Shown one piece after another: positions 1-6,520 of a stretch of DNA of 9,275 nt; position 1 is the first letter of the stretch; every line of letters starts with the position of its first letter. This stretch comes from Opitutaceae bacterium UBA3033. GTDB lineage: Bacteria; Verrucomicrobiota; Verrucomicrobiia; Opitutales; Opitutaceae. The notes beneath the pieces were generated by a model. The model did no database searches, was not told the origin of the DNA, and saw only the letters and a list, made by a program, of their open reading frames with translations. Both the position numbers and the translations under genes were made by a program. The stretch covers positions 40,807 to 50,081 of the forward strand of contig DFDG01000076.1 of the NCBI GenBank assembly GCA_002367815.1, read 5' to 3'.

Positions 1-279
1 CCGGGCGGGCAGGAACCTTGTGCCCTTTTGGATCAATATCCGCTGGAGGATGCCACCCCACTCGAAGCCGAATCCGGCGATGTCGTCTTTTTTCACTACT
101 TCACCCTGCATGGTTCCAAACACAACCGCTCCAACCGGCTGCGCAAAACCGTGTTGGTGCAAATGCATGCCGGTGATGACGCAATTGAGGATCAGAACCG
201 ACATCCCAACCTCCGCCTGACCTTGCGAGGATGGAACCATCGCATTAATCGCGAACAGGCCAACTCAGCGCAAAGCTGA
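1..279 (+). CDS. Phytanoyl-CoA dioxygenase (PhyH)-like protein, C-terminal part
   Basis: The open frame enters at base 1 and stops at the TGA at 277-279, so only the last 92 codons are present and the start lies outside the window. It contains VVFFHYFTLHGSKHN followed by RSNRLRKTV. This matches the end of the PhyH double-stranded beta-helix fold, where the His of LHGS is the distal Fe(II) ligand and the Arg about ten residues on binds the carboxylate of 2-oxoglutarate. The first two ligands (the HxD motif) would lie upstream. Known family members are non-heme iron, 2-oxoglutarate-dependent oxygenases that hydroxylate small molecules; the substrate cannot be told here. The gene is co-directional with the GH38 gene 110 bp downstream. 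The family call is fairly secure, the role unknown. Confidence 0.72.
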   Translation, partial: PGGQEPCALLDQYPLEDATPLEAESGDVVFFHYFTLHGSKHNRSNRLRKTVLVQMHAGDDAIEDQNRHPNLRLTLRGWNHRINREQANSAQS

Positions 280-389
280 CGTAGCCGGATGAGATCAGGT
301 GTGCCCGGTATCCAATGAAATCGCGTAGCACGGCCTGCAGGTTGGGAAAATAATGAGCTAGTGGCATACCTCTCCCTCTTACCCCTTTT
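280..389 (+). other. Intergenic spacer before the GH38 gene
   Basis: This 110-bp gap holds no recognisable terminator or clear sigma-70 promoter on the + strand. The stretch just before the GH38 start (about 368-389) is pyrimidine-rich, so that gene has no Shine-Dalgarno sequence. On the - strand the spacer carries a 40-codon open frame (367 down to 245), described as a separate finding. Confidence 0.5.
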
Positions 390-2540
390 ATGCGCACTGT
401 TCACATTATCCTGAATGCCCATCTTGACCCGGTCTGGCTTTGGCCATGGACGGCCGGGGTCGATGAATGCCTCAACACGTGTTACACGATGTGCAACACG
501 CTTGATCGCCACCCCGAGATTATTTTCACCCGGGGCGAAGCTTGGGTTTACGAACAGGTGCGTCGCCACGATCCCGCGCTCTTCAAGCGTATCGTCAAAC
601 ACATCAAAGCCGGACGTTGGTCGGTAGTCGGCGGTTGGTGGATTCAACCTGATTGCAACCTGCCCGGTGCGGAAAACCTGAACCAGCAGATCAAACTGGG
701 GCGAGCGTGGTTCAAGCAGCATCTCGGTCTCTTCCCGCGCATCGGCTACAACGTTGATTCATTCGGCCACTCTGCCGCCCTGCCCGATATCATGGCCGCC
801 CATGGCCAGGACAGCTACGTCTTCATGCGCCCGATGGCCCATGAAACCAAATTAACGAGTCGTATCTTTCGCTGGCGCGGCCAACCCGGCGGCAAGATCG
901 TCAACACGTTTCGCATTGCCCACGGCTACTGCACCATCTTCGAACCCACCTTGCATCATGTTGAAGGCGCGTTGGAAGATCTGCCGACTGGAGTCACCCA
1001 CACCATGTGCTTCCTTGGCGTTGGCGATCATGGCGGCGGCCCCAATGAACATATCATCCAATGGGTGAAGGATAATCGCGAAGCCATACCTGACGCGCGT
1101 CTCGAGTTCTCATCCCCCGAGCGTTTCTTCAAAGCCCTCGTCCCCCAGGTCAAACACTTGCCACTGGTTACCGGGGAATTACAGATGCACGCCATCGGTT
1201 GCTACACCGCGCACCGCCCGGTCAAACTCGGTGTGCGCCGCGCCGAAAATCTGCTCGCCCAAACCACCTGCGCATTGGCGACTGCCAAGCCCAGTGAACG
1301 CAAAGCCGCCGCTCCGATCATCGCCCAAGCCTGGGAAAGTCTCTGCTTTAATTCCTTCCACGACACCCTCGGCGGCAGTTGCACTCACAGTGCCGCAAAG
1401 GCCGCCGACGATCAACTCGCAGGCGTCAAAGCCTCGGCAGAAACCGTGCTGAGCGAAACTTTCCGTCGCCGCGCCCACCATCTTCCAGTCGATCCGCGCC
1501 AGCGCATCATCGCAGCCAATTATACTTCGGAAAAATTTACTGATTTTATCGAACATGAACCATGGCTGGAGTGGACTCACTGGAAACCTGACTGGTGTTT
1601 GCTCGATGAACGCAACCGGATGGTCCCGCACCAGATCATCGAACCCGAGACCCTCATGCCGGACACCATGCGCGTGCTTTACCCGGCGGAGATCAAACCG
1701 GGAGAATTGCACACGGTTCGCATCGCTCGCAAGGCCAAGGGCAAAACATTCGCCCTCCAAGGTCCCGCGCCGGATTTCAAACTGAACCTCAGCAAAAGCG
1801 GCAAGGGCGACCTGACCACCGTCTCGGGTGAAATCTGCCCTTTGCCGGATCTAAGATTGATCGAGGAAAAGTCCGACACCTGGTCGCACAATATTGATCG
1901 CTTTGCCGGTCCCCAGCTTGATCACGCGCATTGGAGTAAACCACGACTCATCGAAACCGGTCCCATTCGTCACCTCTGGCGGACCGAAGGTCGCATCGGC
2001 GAAAGTCGGATCTGTGCGGATTGGCGCCGCTACCGACGGTGCGATTTCTACGAATTGCGCCTACGGATCAATTGGCATGAGCACCACAAAATGCTGCGGC
2101 TTTCGTGGTCACCGGGTTCCTCCATCATGCACCGTGATGATGGTATTTCTGGCGGTGATCTGCACCGGACGAGCGACGGTCGCGAACTCCCTTTGCGCGA
2201 TCGCACTTTGCTCCACCTCGCCGATGATCGCCGTGCCGGCATTGTTGCACCTGAGGTTTTTGGCATCAGTGGTGATGGATCCTCCTGTCATCTCACCTTG
2301 CTGCGCTCCTGTCCCTTCGCCCATCACGACCCCAAGATTCTACCGGCGACCCTCGAACATTACGCGTGGGTGGATCAAGGAGAGCACACTTTCACCCTAC
2401 GCTTTTTCCCCTCCGGAAAGGTCACCGCTAAGGAACTCGATCACCACGCTTTACACCTGCAACAACGTCCCGTCATCGCTGACCTTACCCGTGGCATGTC
2501 GCATCGCCCGTTCAAGGATGAGCCGGCATGGCCGCTTTGA
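390..2540 (+). CDS. GH38 family alpha-mannosidase
   Basis: A 716-residue protein of glycoside hydrolase family 38, a retaining alpha-mannosidase that needs a divalent metal, usually zinc. The N-terminal domain shows the family signatures in order. NAHLDPVW (residues 9-16) supplies metal ligands His11 and Asp13. YNVDSFGHSA (120-129) carries Asp123, the expected nucleophile and third ligand. VGDHGGGP follows at 211-218, and NSFHDTLGGSC (321-331) carries the fourth ligand His324. The rest (about 350-716) would be the beta-rich C-terminal region. The enzyme is shorter than the 850-1000 residues common in the family, but no catalytic motif is missing. There is no signal peptide or membrane segment, so it is probably cytoplasmic. 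The ATG at 390 is chosen because the core strand begins at once after it and an in-frame stop lies at 354-356; no Shine-Dalgarno sequence is seen. A sialidase-like gene follows after 16 bp, suggesting an oligosaccharide-degrading operon. Substrate linkage is unknown. Confidence 0.93.
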   Translation: MRTVHIILNAHLDPVWLWPWTAGVDECLNTCYTMCNTLDRHPEIIFTRGEAWVYEQVRRHDPALFKRIVKHIKAGRWSVVGGWWIQPDCNLPGAENLNQQIKLGRAWFKQHLGLFPRIGYNVDSFGHSAALPDIMAAHGQDSYVFMRPMAHETKLTSRIFRWRGQPGGKIVNTFRIAHGYCTIFEPTLHHVEGALEDLPTGVTHTMCFLGVGDHGGGPNEHIIQWVKDNREAIPDARLEFSSPERFFKALVPQVKHLPLVTGELQMHAIGCYTAHRPVKLGVRRAENLLAQTTCALATAKPSERKAAAPIIAQAWESLCFNSFHDTLGGSCTHSAAKAADDQLAGVKASAETVLSETFRRRAHHLPVDPRQRIIAANYTSEKFTDFIEHEPWLEWTHWKPDWCLLDERNRMVPHQIIEPETLMPDTMRVLYPAEIKPGELHTVRIARKAKGKTFALQGPAPDFKLNLSKSGKGDLTTVSGEICPLPDLRLIEEKSDTWSHNIDRFAGPQLDHAHWSKPRLIETGPIRHLWRTEGRIGESRICADWRRYRRCDFYELRLRINWHEHHKMLRLSWSPGSSIMHRDDGISGGDLHRTSDGRELPLRDRTLLHLADDRRAGIVAPEVFGISGDGSSCHLTLLRSCPFAHHDPKILPATLEHYAWVDQGEHTFTLRFFPSGKVTAKELDHHALHLQQRPVIADLTRGMSHRPFKDEPAWPL

Positions 2541-2556
2541 ACCTGCCCCTGCTCTG

Positions 2557-3822
2557 ATGACTCCACTCGCGCAGAACCACGTCGAGCTCTACCTCTCCAA
2601 AGATCCGCAAAACGTATGCGCCTATAGTCCGGGTATCTGGCGATGCGTTGACGGTCGCCTGCTCGCAACCATGGACATTGGCAGTTTGCGACAAAACGAA
2701 GCCCACCCTGCTGACGGCAAACCCAAGCCCGCCTACAAAGGCCTGCACTGACGCGCGATGACCTCCGACGACGGAGGAACCACGTGGACCACACGGGCCG
2801 ATCTCGATCTCTATCACGCCCGCCCCTTCGAAGCTGGAGGAAACCTTTACGTCATAGGCCATCGCGGTGACCTGCGTATCGCTCGATCCAAAGACAATGG
2901 CGTCACTTGGTCGGAGGTCAGTCTGCTTTCGCAAGGTGAGTTTTGGCATCAAGCCCCGGCCAACGTATGGCATGCAAACGGCTGCGCTTATCTGGTGATG
3001 GAACGCCGCGAAAACCAGCAAGTCGCAGGTTGGTATCCCAATGAGTTGCAGCCGATCCTGATGCGTGCCGGGACTCGGATGATTTGACGCGACCCGATGC
3101 CTGGACCATGGCCAAAACTCCAGCCTTTCACGAAGTGGTCAGTGATAAAGGTTTCGATGGTTTCGGCATTCCATTCTATCCGGGCAGATACCCTGAGGTT
3201 TGGATGGCACCGGATGGAAAACGCGGAGCGGCTCCCATTGGCTGGCTCGAAGTCAACATCGTCCAACTCGTCGATCCTAATCACGTCTGGCACGATCCAA
3301 CCGGTAAGACGTTTCACCTTTGGTTGCGTGCCCACACGGGACTGACGAATTACGCCATGGTGGCGCAGGTTACGGAAAAAGGCCCGCGACCCGGTGAAGG
3401 AGACATGGAACTCACTTTCGAATCCGCGCCTTCAGGTGTACCGATTTATTATCTGCCCATGCCCGGTGGTCACATGAAGTTTCATGTGCTCTATGACAAA
3501 GAATCCAAAACCTATTGGCTGCTTAGTTCCAATCGACCGACAGCATGCGGAACATCAACACCATGCCGCCGGATCGCTATGGTTTAGCCGACAATCAGCG
3601 CTCGCGACTCCAGCTGCATTTTTCAACCAACATGGTCGACTGGATCTTCGCCGGCATGGTGTCCAACGGTGAAACTGAAAACTGCTCACGGCACTACGCC
3701 AGCATGGCCATAGACGGAGGCGATCTTGTCGTGCTCTCCCGCTCCGGTGATCAAAACGGCCGCACGACACCAACATGATCACCTTTCACCGGATAGCCGA
3801 TTTCCGGTCGCTGATTTATTGA
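2557..3822 (+). pseudogene. Sialidase/BNR-type glycosidase, broken by one stop and three frameshifts
   Basis: Four consecutive open segments read as one protein of about 422 residues once four lesions are allowed. It starts at ATG 2557 with the typical entry PGIWRCVDGRLLATMD. An in-frame TGA at 2749-2751 interrupts it. Two Asp-box motifs, SDDGGTTW (2764-2787) and SKDNGVTW (2887-2910), follow; these mark the six-bladed propeller of non-viral sialidase-like proteins. The frame then steps back one base near the GGG at 3070-3072, again near the CC at 3537-3538 and again near the AAAA at 3753-3756. Each step is what loss of one base gives. The last segment, HDTNMITFHR onward, ends at TGA 3820-3822. 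Propeller members include exo-sialidases and other BNR hydrolases, so the precise activity is open. There is no signal peptide. It lies 16 bp after the GH38 gene with no Shine-Dalgarno sequence, as a second gene of that operon. It may be a true pseudogene or an intact gene with consensus errors. Confidence 0.8.
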
Positions 3823-3960
3823 TAGTTGGGCGGTCCGACCTCGTGATCCGGTCCGACAAGCGGCAGGTTAAGATTTCCCGTAGCCGCGCTTGAGCCGAAG
3901 GTGAAAGCGTGGAGCCCAATGGCGGTCCAAGCGTCACCGGCCGCGCGCCGACGCTCGTTT
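3816..3960 (-). other. Out-of-frame C-terminal extension of the beta-helix protein
   Basis: Past the apparent stop at 3934-3936, the - strand stays open in the neighbouring frame and reads RAAGDAWTAIGLHAF, TFGSSAATGNLNL and PLVGPDHEVGPPNYQ before a TAA at 3816-3818. Its composition is protein-like, and it is otherwise unexplained sequence. Removing one T from the + strand TTT at 3958-3960 joins EIRAEQL to NERRRAAGDAW, giving a continuous charged helix and a protein of about 886 residues from ATG 6477. The neighbouring frame is closed just upstream by a TGA, so the shift must lie in a short interval around 3934-3965. The true C-terminus then overlaps the end of the convergent sialidase-like gene by 7 bp. 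This is inferred from the two frames alone. Confidence 0.65.
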
Positions 3961-6477
3961 CAATTGCTCCGCCCGGATCTCTTCACGATGTGCCTGCTGC
4001 CATTCGTAAATGGAGCGCACCGGAGGATGCGAACGGGCAATGTTTCCGGAGGGAAGAATTTGATTATCTTTCTCTACCTCTGGTCGGGCGTTACCACCGA
4101 CCATTTGGTCGATGTTTCCATAAAATCGATTGTTGATCAGTTCGATGCCGATGCAGTCACGTGATCCAAGATAGATCGCCGAGGGATACGCCTCCATCAT
4201 GACAAATACATTGCCTTGGATGATATGGTCAAAACTCGCCGCTTTGGCCAAAACCGCCGGCCCGCGACCGACTATAAACCGATTGTAGAGGATCAACCAC
4301 GACTCGTTCATCCCGCCCATCCAGAGTCCCGCTTTCGTAGATGTGATGTTGCAGTTGTAGACCACATTGCGCGGGCCATTGGGCCCATGCCCGGTATCTT
4401 CAGGTCCTGACGCCCACATGCCATTCCCGTAGGAACCGCCATCCTGGGAAGACTCCACGATCAGTCCCTCAAAAAGATTCTCATTCGTCCAACCCGCATG
4501 CCATTGCGCGTCGCTGTTGTGGAAAACACTGTCGCGAATTACATTGCCCGAAGAAGCCCACTGATAAACTGGAGCGTGGCGCATATCGTAGGTCGTCACG
4601 TTATCCATAATGGAATCATAGGATTGTTCCCAACCAATATAGGCGGCACCACCTTCATTGATCCACGAACGGTCAAAGACGGAATCCCGCACTTCGCAGC
4701 GCTTGGAGTTCGGCATGTAGAGCGCCTTGTTCCCGGTCTTTATCACTTCCAACCCGCGCACCCACGACTCCCATCCGTATTCAAAGACTACGCTATGGAT
4801 GAATGTATTGTTGAGATGCTCCACTCCGATATCCTCGATGCCACAATGTGAAATGGGATTTAACTTCTGCACGTTGGCGCCATCGATGACGGGGAATTCA
4901 ATCCGCAGAGCTTCCGGCAGAATGATGCGATTCCCGTCCACGCCAACAATCTCATACAGATTGTGCCGGTAAGTGCCCAAGGGGTGATCATCGCGATGGA
5001 TCTTGCGCCACCGATCGGTATTGGGCGCATCCAGCACAATGCGATCGCCCATCTTCAGGCCATGCCCCTCCACTAATTCGAGACTCATGTCGCCTCGCCG
5101 ACCATCCCGCGCCAACAATATTTTCTCTCCTTCAACCCCGGCTCCACGAAAAATGATTATGCCCGGAGAACCAAATGCCCGATCACCAACAACCGTCTTA
5201 TCCGTCAAACGAACTTGGCTGGTCGCCTCGCGCAGGGTGCCGTCGGTATATGAAACGGTGAGCTTCAGTTTCTTGGTTCCCGGTCCATCCGCTGCCAGCA
5301 ACTCCATTCCGGTAAATCGATAAAATGACTCCACTTCCCATCGCCCGGAATATGGCGTGGCCTTAACCAGCTTTCCGTCCGCCTCGAGTTTGATTTTGGT
5401 CATACCCTCAGGATCGACCCGGGTATAAATGAAATTCGTCGACCCGATTTCTGCCCCATCATTGATGCCGGATATCTCGGGTGGCTTGCCCAGCATGGAA
5501 AACCGGGAAATCAAACGCGTCCGCTTCATCCCCGCTCCGCGCAAAACCATGTTGTCTCCCGTGATGATCACCGGATGATCCAGATAGTATTTGCCCGCAG
5601 GAATGAAGAGCACGCCGCCGCCCTGGGCCTGCAGCGCGTCGACCGCTTTTTGCAGCGCGACAGCATCATCATTCTCATCATCGGGCACCATGCCAAAGTC
5701 CGCGGCCGACCGGGTGTTGGCCAAGGCAGGAATGCCCTCGGGCAATCCCACATTCGTCCAATTGGGATAAGCGATACCATCGGGGCCCATCACATCTGCC
5801 GCCGTTAATTTTTCGGTTTCATGGGCCCGTATCTTATAAGTGCCCTCCCAAGGTGGCAGGTCATAATCATCCTTGATCGGACCAAAGTAGATTTTATCAA
5901 GATACCCCCGCCAATCCCAATCCGCCGGACGGGACTCATAAGCCGAATACTCGCTCACCAAATGATCCTGCATATCGTAAACCTGCAATAAGACGAAATT
6001 CGGCAGATAAGACCCGGCCACTGCTTTCCGCTGTCCGTAAGTGATCACCCCATTCTTGGGCTTCACCGTGAAGTCGTAGTTCAACACCCGCCGGTTACCG
6101 ACCTGATTGAATACATTCACGTCGCGCTGCACGATCTCGCCATTGATCAAAATATTGAAGAACAACTGACGCGGCGCATTCATGTCCATCTCGGTGTAAG
6201 CCAAACGCACCCGATAAGGGGTGTCCTTCAAACCACTCGCCCGCACATCAAGTTCGCCCGCTCGGGTGCTCTGATAAATCGCCTGTCTCTCCGCCGGCAC
6301 CCCCTCGAGCTCCATGTGGTGGCGATGAAAATAATCAATCTTACCGCCCATCTCGAATTTCACCGAATCGCTATGCTCCACTTGCGGAAGCACCACGTGT
6401 TCGTTCTGCGCCATGGCACTGACGGCCATGAGTGCACCCACTATTATCCCGCGATGAAATTTCCTGGAAAAAACCAT
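3934..6477 (-). CDS. Secreted malectin-like plus right-handed beta-helix protein (pectate-lyase-3 superfamily)
   Basis: The frame as read gives 847 residues from the ATG at 6477. A GTG at 6492 would add five residues, but the ATG is preferred: it opens a good signal peptide (SRKFHR, then GIIVGALMAVSAMA, cut after Ala23), and the GTG falls inside a hairpin. Residues about 35-170 look malectin-like (FFNILINGEIVQRDVN, with a YRVRLAYTE strand before it), a fold that often binds carbohydrate. Residues about 255-320 (SAADFGMVPDDENDD, then QKAVDALQAQGGGVLFIPAG) are the classic start of a pectate-lyase-3 type beta-helix. An insertion of about 110 residues follows, including an Ig-like stretch (LKLTVSYTDGTLREAT). 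Residues about 540-800 form the repetitive helix coils. Members of this superfamily are polysaccharide lyases or hydrolases; catalytic residues cannot be assigned and no PL or GH family is claimed. It starts 43 bp after ligA on the same strand. The stop at 3934 is probably caused by a frameshift (next entry). Confidence 0.8.
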   Translation of the reverse strand: MVFSRKFHRGIIVGALMAVSAMAQNEHVVLPQVEHSDSVKFEMGGKIDYFHRHHMELEGVPAERQAIYQSTRAGELDVRASGLKDTPYRVRLAYTEMDMNAPRQLFFNILINGEIVQRDVNVFNQVGNRRVLNYDFTVKPKNGVITYGQRKAVAGSYLPNFVLLQVYDMQDHLVSEYSAYESRPADWDWRGYLDKIYFGPIKDDYDLPPWEGTYKIRAHETEKLTAADVMGPDGIAYPNWTNVGLPEGIPALANTRSAADFGMVPDDENDDAVALQKAVDALQAQGGGVLFIPAGKYYLDHPVIITGDNMVLRGAGMKRTRLISRFSMLGKPPEISGINDGAEIGSTNFIYTRVDPEGMTKIKLEADGKLVKATPYSGRWEVESFYRFTGMELLAADGPGTKKLKLTVSYTDGTLREATSQVRLTDKTVVGDRAFGSPGIIIFRGAGVEGEKILLARDGRRGDMSLELVEGHGLKMGDRIVLDAPNTDRWRKIHRDDHPLGTYRHNLYEIVGVDGNRIILPEALRIEFPVIDGANVQKLNPISHCGIEDIGVEHLNNTFIHSVVFEYGWESWVRGLEVIKTGNKALYMPNSKRCEVRDSVFDRSWINEGGAAYIGWEQSYDSIMDNVTTYDMRHAPVYQWASSGNVIRDSVFHNSDAQWHAGWTNENLFEGLIVESSQDGGSYGNGMWASGPEDTGHGPNGPRNVVYNCNITSTKAGLWMGGMNESWLILYNRFIVGRGPAVLAKAASFDHIIQGNVFVMMEAYPSAIYLGSRDCIGIELINNRFYGNIDQMVGGNARPEVEKDNQILPSGNIARSHPPVRSIYEWQQAHREEIRAEQLKRASARGR

Positions 6478-6486
6478 GACGCACCC

Positions 6487-6509
6487 GACCACGCTCGCGC
6501 AGTGTGGTC
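6487..6509 (-). promoter_or_regulatory. Stem-loop between ligA and the beta-helix gene
   Basis: GACCAC at 6487-6492 pairs with GTGGTC at 6504-6509. Inside these arms one A-C mismatch and two further pairs leave a loop of about five bases. It lies in the 43-bp gap between the ligA stop and the ATG of the next gene. There is no T-run after it, so it is not a standard intrinsic terminator. It could stabilise a 3' end, partly reduce read-through, or shield the alternative GTG start at 6492. Any of these is a guess; the inverted repeat itself is plain. Confidence 0.4.
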
Positions 6510-6520
6510 AACCAAGTAGC

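Noticed and set aside
192..722. Long - strand open frame over the start of the GH38 gene
   Set aside because: It is an antisense shadow: the opposite strand carries clear GH38 catalytic motifs over the same bases, and the antisense translation has no family features.
1894..2556. + strand open frame running through the 3' part of the GH38 gene into the sialidase-like gene
   Set aside because: Up to about 2540 it overlaps intact GH38 coding sequence in another frame. Only the portion from ATG 2557 has sialidase-like character, so the frame merely happens to stay open before that.
2749..2751. TGA as a recoded codon (selenocysteine or alternative genetic code)
   Set aside because: The same gene carries three frameshifts, so simple damage or error explains the stop better. 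TGA serves as a normal stop elsewhere (for example 277-279 and 2538-2540), and no selenocysteine insertion hairpin was recognised.
3084..3587. Programmed ribosomal frameshifting as the cause of the frame changes
   Set aside because: Three shifts in one glycosidase-like gene plus a stop codon, with no recognisable slippery heptamer or downstream structure, do not resemble programmed frameshifting.
3831..3857. Direct repeat CGGTCCGAC at 3831-3839 and 3849-3857
   Set aside because: Two short copies lie within what reads as the coding C-terminus of the beta-helix protein, consistent with chance and codon use.
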